From: Clostridia bacterium
GTDB lineage: Bacteria; Bacillota; Clostridia; Oscillospirales; CAG-382
Length of the DNA: 50,056 nt
Reading direction: 5' to 3'
NCBI GenBank assembly: GCA_017560085.1
Contig: JAFYPA010000077.1
Location: 1-50,056 of the forward strand
Shown here: positions 24,445-32,823 of the stretch, piece after piece
How the letters are laid out: every line of letters begins with the position of its first letter
Position numbering within the stretch: the stretch's first letter is position 1
Notes under the pieces: model-generated
Told to the model about the DNA's origin: nothing
The model's input: only the letters and a program-made list of their open reading frames with translations
Databases searched by the model: none
Position numbers and translations under genes: made by a program

Positions 24445-25578
24445 ATGGATTTCCTCGGCAGTATTATAGCGTATCCGTTCAGATGGATCAACATGATTTC
24501 TCCGAACTACGTTGTAACGCTCATCCTCTTTGCTATCTTTATGAAGCTCGTGCTGTTCCCCTTCGGCATAAAGCAGCAGAAAAACTCCATAAAGCAGGCA
24601 AAGCTCAGACCCTACGAAACAATCATCAGAAAGAAGTATGCGGGCCGCAAGGACCAGAAGTCCCAGCAGGCTATGCAGCAGGAGATTATGGAGCTCTACC
24701 AGAGAGAGAACTTCAATCCCATGGGCGGATGTCTCCCTATGCTTATTCAGCTTCCCGTACTCTTCGCGCTTTATTCGGTTATTACAAAGCCGGTAAAGTT
24801 CCTTATGAATCTCCCCGAGCTCAGCGCTAAGGTAACAGAGATCTGCAAGCAGTCAAAGATTACCGCAGGCTATGAGATTCTTCAGATTAACGACCTTATC
24901 AAGATTCACGACGGCACAATGGCTCTTCCCAAGGAATCGGAAATCGCTATTGAAAAGATTGAAGAATTCCTTGCTCAGACAGTAAACGCAAACGGTGCCG
25001 AAATGACTCTTATCGAGCACTTCAACAAAATCAAGGACAGCTTTACCGTATTCGGTCTTAACCTTATGGAAAAGCCCGAAATCGGCGATATCTCCATTCT
25101 CTGGGTTATCCCCGCACTTGTTCTTGTGTTCTCGTTCCTTTCTATGAAGCTTACAAGAAAGTTCACCTATCAGCCCCCCGCAAACAACGATGCGGCTACA
25201 AGTGCCTCCTTCAAGCTTATGGACTACACAATGCCCCTTATGTCTGCGTGGATCAGCTTTATTACTCCCGCAGGTATCGGTATTTACTGGGTAATCCAGA
25301 ACATCCTCGGTGTACTTCAGCAGTATATTCTTTACAAGCTTTATCCCGTTCCCGTAATGACAGACGAGGAGCTTCGCCTTGCCGAAAAGGAGCTTCGCGG
25401 AAGAAGCAAGCCCAAGAAGGCAGAGACCTCTGAGAAGGAATCCGTTTCCGCTCCCGCATCCGCAGGAGGCAAAAAGAAGAACAGACAGCCCGCTTCCCGC
25501 AAGCCCAGCATTTCCGCACACGGAAAAGCAAGAATCAAGGCTCACGGAGCACCTCCCTCCGCTATAAGACGTCCTTAA
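24445..25578 (+). CDS. yidC: Membrane insertase YidC/SpoIIIJ/Oxa1 family
   Basis: The 377-residue membrane protein has the YidC2 pattern: a first segment around VTLILFAIFMKLVLFP, then the charged loop with KQQKNSIKQAKLRP, NPMGGCLPMLIQLPVLFALY, ILWVIPALVLVFSFL and a last pair MPLMSAWISFITPAG...YWVIQNILGVLQQYIL. The tail is Lys/Pro/Ser-rich and basic, which would help bind ribosomes. I choose ATG 24445 because GGAAGG lies 7 bases upstream. An ATG 12 codons earlier (24409) sits behind a small CCCGGG-type hairpin. No lipobox Cys is seen at this N-terminus. Confidence 0.95.
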   Translation: MDFLGSIIAYPFRWINMISPNYVVTLILFAIFMKLVLFPFGIKQQKNSIKQAKLRPYETIIRKKYAGRKDQKSQQAMQQEIMELYQRENFNPMGGCLPMLIQLPVLFALYSVITKPVKFLMNLPELSAKVTEICKQSKITAGYEILQINDLIKIHDGTMALPKESEIAIEKIEEFLAQTVNANGAEMTLIEHFNKIKDSFTVFGLNLMEKPEIGDISILWVIPALVLVFSFLSMKLTRKFTYQPPANNDAATSASFKLMDYTMPLMSAWISFITPAGIGIYWVIQNILGVLQQYILYKLYPVPVMTDEELRLAEKELRGRSKPKKAETSEKESVSAPASAGGKKKNRQPASRKPSISAHGKARIKAHGAPPSAIRRP

Positions 25579-25626
25579 GCGTGATTTGACGGTTTTTATT
25601 TCTATTATTCGAAAGGATATAAAACA

Positions 25627-26532
25627 ATGACAGAAGTTATTATAAGTGCAAAAAATGTCGACGCCGCAGTTGCACAGGGTGCAGAACAGCTCGGCAAAGG
25701 CGTAGACGAAGTAAAATATGAAGTTATAGAAGAAGGCAAAAAGGGTCTTTTCGGTATCGGTGCTGCAGACGCAAAGGTAAGAGTTTACATCGAGGATACC
25801 GCAGAAGCACAGGCAGAGGAAGCCTCCGAGGACGACGGCGAGTTCGTTGTTATGGAGGGCGAAAGGTTCGCTTCCGCATCTGCCGATGAAGTAGACGACT
25901 CCACTCCCGAGGGAGCGGCAGTAAAGCTTCTCAACACAATCATCACAGATATGGGTATCAATGCGAAGGCTGTTATCAAGGGCTGGGAAAAGGAAATCCC
26001 CGAAGGAAAGTCCATCCCCGAGAAGAACATCTTCGTTGAAATCGAAGGCGAAGGTCTCGGTGCTCTTATCGGTCGTCACGGTGACGTGCTCGACTCTCTC
26101 CAGTACCTTGCAAACATTGCCGCAGGCAGAAAGGTTAAGAGCGGAGAGGAAAAGAAGGAATACATCAAGATTTGTCTTGACATTGAAAACTACAGAGCAA
26201 AGAGAGAGGAAACTCTCAAGGCTCTCGCCCGCAGAATGGCGGAAAAGGCTCTTAAGTATCACAGAAACGTAACTCTTGAGCCTATGCTCGCATATGAAAG
26301 AAAGATAATCCACGCAGAGCTTCAGAGATACAGAGGCGTATTCACCTACTCCGTAGGCTCCGACAGCGACAGAAAGGTTGTTATCGCTCTCGGTACTCCC
26401 GAAAACCCCATAAAGCCCAGATACAACAACAGAGGCTCTTACGGTAAGAAGAACGAGGATTACAGTTCATATAACGAAGACTACTCCGACAACTCGGCAG
26501 CAGAAGCTTCGGCTGAAGGCAGCGAGGAATAA
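25627..26532 (+). CDS. jag: RNA-binding protein Jag/KhpB (Jag-N, KH and R3H domains)
   Basis: The 301-residue protein has a Jag-N domain (YEVIEEGKKGLFGIGAADAKV, residues about 31-55), a 70-residue acidic linker, a type II KH domain (GLGALIGRHGDVLDSLQYLAN) and an R3H domain (YERKIIHAEL, then YSVGSDSDRKVVIAL). KhpB/Jag proteins bind many RNAs and affect cell elongation and sporulation in other Firmicutes. The Ser/Glu/Tyr-rich tail after the R3H domain is an extra feature. It directly follows yidC, as in most Firmicutes, and ends in a hairpin terminator. The mnmE-mnmG genes that often come next are absent. Confidence 0.95.
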   Translation: MTEVIISAKNVDAAVAQGAEQLGKGVDEVKYEVIEEGKKGLFGIGAADAKVRVYIEDTAEAQAEEASEDDGEFVVMEGERFASASADEVDDSTPEGAAVKLLNTIITDMGINAKAVIKGWEKEIPEGKSIPEKNIFVEIEGEGLGALIGRHGDVLDSLQYLANIAAGRKVKSGEEKKEYIKICLDIENYRAKREETLKALARRMAEKALKYHRNVTLEPMLAYERKIIHAELQRYRGVFTYSVGSDSDRKVVIALGTPENPIKPRYNNRGSYGKKNEDYSSYNEDYSDNSAAEASAEGSEE

Positions 26533-26538
26533 GAAATT

Positions 26539-26572
26539 ATGCAGTCGGTAGTAATTATCGGCTGCATTTTTT
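26539..26572 (+). terminator. Terminator of the rpmH-jag operon
   Basis: The stem ATGCAGTCGGT / ATCGGCTGCAT (26539-26566) has G-T pairs and is followed by TTTTTT. TATAAT at 26572-26577, right behind it, may be the -10 of the next gene. Confidence 0.8.
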
Positions 26573-26603
26573 ATAATCAAATACTCAAAAAGGAGACAGT
26601 ATT

Positions 26604-27842
26604 ATGAAGCTTACAGCACTGATTCTTGCGGCAATACTTACTATGGTAAGCTTTACCGCTTGCACAAAGACACAGAACGAAAACACAAATCCCGAAGAGG
26701 TACAGCAGGACACTGCGGAAACAGGTGAGGAAGAAATGGAAAAGGTAATTGAAAGAGCGGCTCTCGCAAACACATATTCAAAGCTCGTTAACGACAAGAA
26801 GCTTACAGTTGCATATGTTGGCGGCTCCGTAACAGACGGCTACGGCGCATCCGACCAGGGCAAGAACTCCTGGGCGGCTCATCTCGGAAACTGGATAAAG
26901 GAAAACTACCCCGATGTTGAGCTTACAAACAAGAAGTTTTCCATCGGCGGTACAGGCTCTTACTTCGCTTCCTACAGATATGAAAGAGAAGTAGCTCCCG
27001 TAAATCCCGATCTTCTCTTTATCGAATACGCGGCTAACGACAAGTACAACGGCGTTACATACGACCAGGTTGTTAAGTCCTCCGAGTCCATCGTAAGACT
27101 TGCAAACGAGCAGAATCCCGCAATCGACATCGTATATGTTCTCATATTCGACAGCGGTCTTAAGGACTCTGACTACGATACACTCCGCGCTCACAGAGAC
27201 GTTGCAAACCACTATGGCTATCCCTTCATCAAGATGGCTGACCACGTTTATGCAATGCTTGAGGAGACAGGCGACGACTTCTCCAAGTACTTCAAGGACG
27301 GCGTTCACCCCAACGACGAGGGCTACAAGTTCTACGGTGATGTTGTAATCGATCTTGTTGAAGAGGAGCTCGCAAAGGCGGCAGAGCAGGCTCCCACGGA
27401 ATGCGTTGACAAGGTTCTTCCCGAAAAGACTCTTGCTCCTTACGTTACAATGAACGCACATATGGTTTACGCAGACGAAATCGATCTTTCCGATGCAACA
27501 GGCTGGGAATATCAGCCCAACAAGGCTTACTCCTGGCTCGGCAACAGATACAACGGCAGAATCTTCGCAAATGAGCTCGGTGCAAAGTTCACCTTTGAAT
27601 TTGAAGGTACAGAGCTCGGTCTTGCTTCCGGTATCGGCCCGAATATGGGTATTGTTACAATCACAATCGACGACAATGCTCCCATCACTGTTGACGATTA
27701 CAGAGGCAACACAAACCCCAAGGACAGAACAATCGCAGAAAACCTCAAGCCCGGCAAGCACACTGTTACCTTCGAGGTAACCGGCAAGAACGAAAAGAGC
27801 GGTGGTTACGAATTCGAAATCGGCGCAATTCTTGTAGGTTAA
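26604..27842 (+). CDS. SGNH/GDSL-type hydrolase lipoprotein, paralogue 1
   Basis: The 412-residue protein has a lipoprotein signal ending FTAC (Cys20), then an SGNH esterase-type domain. Block I is GGSVTDGYG with Ser75, block II GGTGS, block III YAANDK and block V GVHPNDEGY with the catalytic His. The last 130 residues are a beta domain (FTFEFEGTELGLASG...). Such proteins often deacylate cell-wall or dietary polysaccharides outside the cell. It lies 72 bases after jag and has AAGGAGA before ATG. It is a close paralogue of the next gene. Confidence 0.88.
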   Translation: MKLTALILAAILTMVSFTACTKTQNENTNPEEVQQDTAETGEEEMEKVIERAALANTYSKLVNDKKLTVAYVGGSVTDGYGASDQGKNSWAAHLGNWIKENYPDVELTNKKFSIGGTGSYFASYRYEREVAPVNPDLLFIEYAANDKYNGVTYDQVVKSSESIVRLANEQNPAIDIVYVLIFDSGLKDSDYDTLRAHRDVANHYGYPFIKMADHVYAMLEETGDDFSKYFKDGVHPNDEGYKFYGDVVIDLVEEELAKAAEQAPTECVDKVLPEKTLAPYVTMNAHMVYADEIDLSDATGWEYQPNKAYSWLGNRYNGRIFANELGAKFTFEFEGTELGLASGIGPNMGIVTITIDDNAPITVDDYRGNTNPKDRTIAENLKPGKHTVTFEVTGKNEKSGGYEFEIGAILVG

Positions 27843-27867
27843 TTTTATAATTAATTTTATAATCCGT

Positions 27868-27900
27868 AAGCCTTTCCGCAAAAATGTGGGAAGGCTTTTG
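27868..27900 (+). terminator. Terminator after SGNH paralogue 1
   Basis: The 10-bp stem AAGCCTTTCC / GGGAAGGCTT (27868-27877 and 27888-27897) is followed by TTGATTTTTT. Confidence 0.85.
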
Positions 27901-27931
27901 ATTTTTTCTTGTGTTTTACAAGCAAAAAGTA

Positions 27932-27959
27932 TTGACATAATGGTATTTTATGATAAAAT
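27932..27959 (+). promoter_or_regulatory. Promoter of SGNH paralogue 2
   Basis: TTGACA (27932-27937) and TAAAAT (27954-27959) have a 16-base spacer. A 116-base leader follows before the ATG, and I see no known riboswitch in it. Confidence 0.75.
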
Positions 27960-28075
27960 AAAAGTGTTATATTCTTACATACCTGCCTATCTGTACCGTA
28001 AGCACTGCATCGGAGCAGACAAATCGGATTTTTCTGAAATTTATTTTGCCACTTTAATGTAAGAAGGAGCTCAAT

Positions 28076-29323
28076 ATGAATATTACAGCTTTGGTTCTGA
28101 CTGCAATTATTTCGCTAATAAACCTTACGGCTTACAATCATGAGGCTGAGGTTGACACACAAATCACAATAGACGAAACACAGCAACAAGAAGAAAACGA
28201 AATGGGTGACGAGAAAATGGAAAATGTTATCGAAAGAGCCGCACTTGCCAACACTTACTTAAAGCTTACACAAGACAAGGAAATCACAATCGCATATATA
28301 GGTGGCTCGGTTACCGACGGCTACGGCTCTACCAACCATACTACAAAATCATGGGCAGCGCATCTGGGCAACTGGATAGAAGAGAATTACCCCGATGTTG
28401 CCCTTACAAACAAGAAGCTCTCTATCGGTGGTACGGGCTCATATCTTGCTTCATACAGATACGCAAGAGAGGTCGCTCCGATAAATCCCGACCTTCTTTT
28501 TATTGAATATGCCGTCAACGACAAGGGTAACGGTGCTACATACGATCAGGTGGTAAAATCCTCCGAATCCATCGTGCGACTTGCAAACAACTACAATCCT
28601 TCAATAGACATAATCTATGTTCTTACCTTCAATACAGGTACAAAGGATTCCGATTACGACCAGCTTCGTGCTCACAGAGATGTTGCAGACTATTACGGTT
28701 ATCCTCATATAAAAATGGCTGACCATGTTTATGCAATGCTTGCGGATACAGGCGACGAGTTCTCCAAGTACTTCAAGGATAGCGTTCATCCCAACGACGA
28801 GGGGTATAAGTTCTATAGTGAGGTTATAATTGAACTCGTTGAAAGCGAGCTTGCAAAGGCTAAGGAGCAGGCTGTTACGGAATGTGCAGACAAGATGCTT
28901 CCCGAAAATACTCTTGCCTCCTATGTTACAATGAACGCAAATATGATTTATGCAGACGAAATCGACCTTTCCGATTCGGAAGGGTGGGAATATCAGCCCA
29001 AGACCAACTACTCATGGCTCGGAAAACGATACAACGGCAGAATCTTTGCAAACAAGCTCGGTGCAAGGCTTACATTTGAATTTGAAGGTACAGAGCTCGG
29101 TCTTGCAACCGGCATCGGTCCCAACATGGGCATTATCACCGTAACGGTTGACGACAATGCTCCGGTTGTTATTGATGAATACAGAACAAGCACAAATCCC
29201 AAGGACAGAGTTATTGCAGAAAACCTCTTACCCTGTAAGCACACGGTTACTATTGAAGTAACAGGCAAAAACGCAAACAGCGGCGGCTACGAATTCGAAA
29301 TCGGCGCAATTCTCGTTGGTTAA
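28076..29323 (+). CDS. SGNH/GDSL-type hydrolase, paralogue 2, with the lipobox Cys lost
   Basis: The 415-residue sister of the preceding protein has the same layout and catalytic blocks (GGSVTDGYG, GGTGS, YAVNDK, SVHPNDEGY) and the same C-terminal beta domain ending SGGYEFEIGAILVG. The signal-like N-terminus aligns without gaps, but residue 20 is Tyr (codon TAC) where paralogue 1 has the lipobox Cys (TGC). It therefore cannot be lipidated there and may be secreted free or stay anchored by an uncleaved helix. The reading frame is otherwise intact, with AAGGAG before ATG and its own promoter and terminator. Confidence 0.87.
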   Translation: MNITALVLTAIISLINLTAYNHEAEVDTQITIDETQQQEENEMGDEKMENVIERAALANTYLKLTQDKEITIAYIGGSVTDGYGSTNHTTKSWAAHLGNWIEENYPDVALTNKKLSIGGTGSYLASYRYAREVAPINPDLLFIEYAVNDKGNGATYDQVVKSSESIVRLANNYNPSIDIIYVLTFNTGTKDSDYDQLRAHRDVADYYGYPHIKMADHVYAMLADTGDEFSKYFKDSVHPNDEGYKFYSEVIIELVESELAKAKEQAVTECADKMLPENTLASYVTMNANMIYADEIDLSDSEGWEYQPKTNYSWLGKRYNGRIFANKLGARLTFEFEGTELGLATGIGPNMGIITVTVDDNAPVVIDEYRTSTNPKDRVIAENLLPCKHTVTIEVTGKNANSGGYEFEIGAILVG

Positions 29324-29339
29324 TTAAATAGCTTATTAC

Positions 29340-29376
29340 AAAGACCTTCCCGTGAAAATATCGGGGAGGTCTTTTT
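29340..29376 (+). terminator. Terminator after SGNH paralogue 2
   Basis: The 13-bp stem AAAGACCTTCCCG / CGGGGAGGTCTTT (29340-29352 and 29362-29374) is followed by a short T run. Confidence 0.88.
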
Positions 29377-29432
29377 CTGTATGCACAAGGATTTTAAAGA
29401 ATCAATTTTGCACAAAAATTTTGCTCAGGTAC

Positions 29433-29461
29433 TTGAAATTTACATCCAACTGTGCTAAAAT
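29433..29461 (+). promoter_or_regulatory. Promoter of solute-binding protein 1
   Basis: TTGAAA (29433-29438) and TAAAAT (29456-29461) have a 17-base spacer. Confidence 0.7.
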
Positions 29462-29524
29462 GTTATCATAAATACTTATATTGATATTTATAAGTTTAAT
29501 ATTTCGCTGAAAGGAAAAACTATT

Positions 29525-30964
29525 ATGAAAAAAAGAAGAGTATCATCCCTGCTCCTTGCCGCATTGATGACAAGCTCTGCTATGCTTTCCACATCATGCC
29601 TCAAGAAAGAAGAAAAGAAGGAGATTGTCAAGGCTCCTTCCGCTTCATCCGAGGACAACGGTCCTCAGCTTGTTCTTCCCGATATTGACGGCGGAGGAGA
29701 GTCCTTTGACGTATTTATCGGTTACTCCGTTGCAAACTCAGACTGGAAGGCTCCCGAGGAGGAAACAGGTGACACCATTCCCGATATTCTTTATCAGAGA
29801 AACAAGGAGGTAATGGGAAACTTCAATGTTGAATTCACCGTAAAGGACGGCATCACGGGAAGCAACAGCGAGGGCTCAGGCATTATCCGTTCACTTATTC
29901 AGGCGGGCGACGATACATACGAGGTGTTCATCAATGTTCAGCACGCAGGTATTCCGCTTATATATGAGGACCTTTTTGTTGAATGGAACGAAAGCATGCC
30001 TTATGCAAATCTTGAAAATCCGTGGTGGTATCAGAATGTTCAGAGAGACCTTAACTTTGGCGACAAGGTTTATGTTACCGCAGGTGCATATAACTACCAC
30101 TGTCTGAGAGGTGCGGGCGTTCTTGCCTTCAACAAGACTATGCTTGATGAGCTTGGACTTGAATATCCTTATCAGCTCGTGCTTGACGGCAAGTGGACCG
30201 TTGACAGACTTCTTGATTATAACAGAGCCGCACAGAAGGACCTCAACGGCGACGGACTTCTGAAGCCTGACGACGACAGACTGGGTGTTGCCGGCTGGAA
30301 GTGGGAAATGATTCCTGCGTTCTTTATCGGAATGGGCGGTAACCCCGTAACAAAGAATGACAGCTCTATGCCCGAGCTTAATGTCAACAACGAAAGAACC
30401 TTCAATGTTATTGACAGAATGATTGAAATATTCGACGACGGTAACGGTGGCTTCTCCAACGGTGAAACCTATGCAAGAACGGGTACTATGTTCAAGGAAG
30501 GCAGACTTCTCTTCCACGATACAACCCTTGACCAGCTCACGGGTCTTCGTGAAATGGAGGACGATTTCGGTGCTATCCCCTATCCGAAGCTCGATGAGGA
30601 TCAGGAAAGCTATTATTCCAGAGTTGTAAACTACTCCTCTCTTACATATGTTCCCGTCACAAACACAAAGCTTGAGCTTACAAGTGCAATTCTTGAGCAG
30701 ATGGCTTACCTATCACACAGAGACCTTATCCCTGCGTTCTATGATGTAATTCTTACAATCAAGACAAGCCGTGATACCGAGACAGAGCAGATGATTGATA
30801 TCGTAAGAAGCTCCGCAAGATTTATGGATGAAAACTTCCTCAGGAGCGGCACGCTTATAAGCATTGTTGAAGGCGGAACAAATACCCTTTCTTCAAATTA
30901 TGCGGCACAGGGCGATGCATGGGAAGCAAGACTTGAGGACATTGTTGAGTTCTGGGAAAAATAA
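29525..30964 (+). CDS. Extracellular solute-binding lipoprotein, paralogue 1 of 3
   Basis: The 479-residue protein has a lipoprotein signal ending STSC (Cys25), then a two-lobed substrate-binding fold of the family 1 sugar-binding type. Shared blocks with its sisters include GDDTYEVF, NPWWYQNVQRDL, AYNYHCLRGAGVLAFNKTM, EYPYQLV and DFGAIPYPKLDEDQ. A calcium-type loop DLNGDGLLKPDDDR lies in the second lobe. It probably binds an oligosaccharide at the cell surface for an ABC importer, but no permease or ATPase gene is nearby. It has its own promoter and terminator. Confidence 0.78.
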   Translation: MKKRRVSSLLLAALMTSSAMLSTSCLKKEEKKEIVKAPSASSEDNGPQLVLPDIDGGGESFDVFIGYSVANSDWKAPEEETGDTIPDILYQRNKEVMGNFNVEFTVKDGITGSNSEGSGIIRSLIQAGDDTYEVFINVQHAGIPLIYEDLFVEWNESMPYANLENPWWYQNVQRDLNFGDKVYVTAGAYNYHCLRGAGVLAFNKTMLDELGLEYPYQLVLDGKWTVDRLLDYNRAAQKDLNGDGLLKPDDDRLGVAGWKWEMIPAFFIGMGGNPVTKNDSSMPELNVNNERTFNVIDRMIEIFDDGNGGFSNGETYARTGTMFKEGRLLFHDTTLDQLTGLREMEDDFGAIPYPKLDEDQESYYSRVVNYSSLTYVPVTNTKLELTSAILEQMAYLSHRDLIPAFYDVILTIKTSRDTETEQMIDIVRSSARFMDENFLRSGTLISIVEGGTNTLSSNYAAQGDAWEARLEDIVEFWEK

Positions 30965-30994
30965 TTATACGCCAATTATCACACAGCTTACATT

Positions 30995-31030
30995 ACGGCA
31001 TTACTCACCTCGGGTAGTGCCGTGTTTTTT
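30995..31030 (+). terminator. Terminator after solute-binding protein 1
   Basis: The stem CGGCATTAC / GTAGTGCCG (30996-31004 and 31014-31022) is followed by TGTTTTTTT. Confidence 0.87.
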
Positions 31031-31082
31031 TGTCAAATTTTACATATGTGTACCGCAAAAGCTATATTTTTTACTTATCCTC

Positions 31083-31111
31083 TTGAAATATTAAAAAAAC
31101 TGTGGTAAACT
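31083..31111 (+). promoter_or_regulatory. Promoter of solute-binding protein 2
   Basis: TTGAAA (31083-31088) and TAAACT (31106-31111) have a 17-base spacer. Confidence 0.65.
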
Positions 31112-31187
31112 ATCAGTAAACTATACTTATGAGAGCATATCATTTTTTCGCAAATATTTCGTGTTGCTTTATGAAAGGAATACCATT

Positions 31188-32633
31188 ATGAAAAAAAGAC
31201 GAGTATTATCCCTTATCCTTGCGACATTGCTTGCAGGCACGACGGTGCTTTCTTCTGCATCCTGCCTCAGGAATGAAAAGAATAACGGCGCATCAAATCA
31301 GTCAAAGGCGCCTGTATCGGATAACGCCGACGGATCTCAGCTTGATATTCCCGAAGGAATTACCGGCGGTGGTGAAACCTTTGATATTTTCCTTGCATAC
31401 AGTGTGTTTGATGCAGACTATATTGTAGAAGAGGAAACAGGTGACTCCGTAAAGGACATTATATATCACAGAAACAACGAGGTCGAGGACTATTTTGACA
31501 TAGACTTCACCTTCCGCCCCGGTGACTCACAGAACAATACTGCCTCAGCAACCATCCGCTCACTCGTTCAGGCGGGTGACGATACCTACGAGGTGTTTAT
31601 GAACGTACAGCACGCAGGTATGCCCCTTGTTTACGAGGATCTTTTCGTTGAATGGGGCGAAAGTATGCCCTATGCAAAGCTTGATAACCCCTGGTGGTAT
31701 CAGAACGTTCAGCGTGACCTTAACTTCGGCGACAAAATTTATGTAACCGCAGGTGCTTATAATTTCCATTGTCTGAGAGCTGCAGGTGTTCTTACCTTCA
31801 ATAAGACAATTATGGACGAGCTTGATATGGAATATCCTTACCAAATGGTTAAGGACGGCACGTGGACTATTGACAAGTTTATTGAAATGGTTAAGGCAGG
31901 TCAGAAGGACCTTAACGGTGACGGTATTATAAAGTACGAGGACGACAGACTTGGCTTTGCGGGCTGGAAGCACGAAATGATGCCTGCCATATTCGTAGGT
32001 ATGGGCGGTAATCCCGTTACAAGGGATGAGAATAATCTTCCCGTTCTCAACATCAACAACGAAAGAACCTTCAATATTATAGACAAGATGCTTGAGCTGT
32101 TCAGCTCGGGTAACGGCGCGTGGGACGGAGGTAGTGAATACGGTGTTTCAGGAAAGATGTTCAACGAATCAAGACTTCTCTTCCACAATGCTACACTCAG
32201 TGCTCTTCCGGGACTTCGAAATCTCGAGGACGACTTCGGTGCTGTTCCCTATCCGAAGCTTGACAAGGATCAGGAGGAATACTACTCAAGAATCGTAAAC
32301 TTCTCCTCCCTTACATACGTTCCCGTAACAAACAGCAAGCTTGAGCTTACAAGTGCAGTTCTGGAATATATAGCGTATCTCTCACACAGAGACCTTATTC
32401 CCGAGTTCTACAATGTGATTCTTACTGTTAAGACAAGCCGTGACGTTGAGACGGAGGAAATGATTGACATTGTAAGAAACGGTGCAAGATTTATGGACGA
32501 AAACTATCTCAATTCGGGTATAATCCAGAGAATGATTACAGGCGGATCAAATACACTTTCCTCAAATTACGCTTCACAGGGCGACGCTTGGGAAATCAAG
32601 CTTGCGGACATCATCGAATTCTGGGAAAAGTAA
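31188..32633 (+). CDS. Extracellular solute-binding lipoprotein, paralogue 2 of 3
   Basis: The 481-residue lipoprotein (signal MKKRRVLSLILATLLAG, Cys26 in SASC) is closest to paralogue 3: both have LAYxVFDxDYIVEEETGD, then YFDIxFTFR, and share long identical blocks such as NVQHAGMPLVYEDLFVEW. The calcium-type loop is DLNGDGIIKYEDDR. I use ATG 31188 with GAAAGGAA upstream instead of a start nine codons earlier. Surface location is expected and the ligand is unknown. The unit has its own promoter and terminator. Confidence 0.78.
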   Translation: MKKRRVLSLILATLLAGTTVLSSASCLRNEKNNGASNQSKAPVSDNADGSQLDIPEGITGGGETFDIFLAYSVFDADYIVEEETGDSVKDIIYHRNNEVEDYFDIDFTFRPGDSQNNTASATIRSLVQAGDDTYEVFMNVQHAGMPLVYEDLFVEWGESMPYAKLDNPWWYQNVQRDLNFGDKIYVTAGAYNFHCLRAAGVLTFNKTIMDELDMEYPYQMVKDGTWTIDKFIEMVKAGQKDLNGDGIIKYEDDRLGFAGWKHEMMPAIFVGMGGNPVTRDENNLPVLNINNERTFNIIDKMLELFSSGNGAWDGGSEYGVSGKMFNESRLLFHNATLSALPGLRNLEDDFGAVPYPKLDKDQEEYYSRIVNFSSLTYVPVTNSKLELTSAVLEYIAYLSHRDLIPEFYNVILTVKTSRDVETEEMIDIVRNGARFMDENYLNSGIIQRMITGGSNTLSSNYASQGDAWEIKLADIIEFWEK

Positions 32634-32654
32634 TAACGCAATTTAAAATTTGTT

Positions 32655-32687
32655 CACCGTCCCGCACCTCGGGGCGGTGATTTTTTG
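32655..32687 (+). terminator. Terminator after solute-binding protein 2
   Basis: The stem CACCGTCCC / GGGGCGGTG (32655-32663 and 32671-32679) has one G-T pair and is followed by ATTTTTT. Confidence 0.87.
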
Positions 32688-32738
32688 TAAATTTTTTCAA
32701 AAAATATGAAAATCAGGTAAGTTTTTTTGCCATTGCTA

Positions 32739-32767
32739 TTGCAAAGTACAACAAAGTATGTTATAAT
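32739..32767 (+). promoter_or_regulatory. Promoter of solute-binding protein 3
   Basis: TTGCAA (32739-32744) and TATAAT (32762-32767) have a 17-base spacer, the best -10 of the three copies. Confidence 0.75.
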
Positions 32768-32823
32768 AATACCAACTATATTATCGGTTTTGTACAAAAT
32801 CGAATAAAGAAAGGAAACAACAC

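Noticed and set aside
24853..26313. Long antisense frame over yidC and jag
   Set aside because: It is Cys- and Leu-rich with no family resemblance, while the plus strand codes for two well-conserved proteins.
26778..27938. 386-codon antisense frame over SGNH paralogue 1
   Set aside because: It is a shadow of the codon pattern of the real gene, runs through its terminator and has no ribosome site.
27960..28075. Riboswitch in the long leader of SGNH paralogue 2
   Set aside because: I could not recognise any conserved riboswitch core or a terminator/antiterminator pair in these 116 bases.
28076..29323. SGNH paralogue 2 as a pseudogene
   Set aside because: Only the lipobox Cys is changed. The frame, all catalytic blocks, promoter and terminator are intact.
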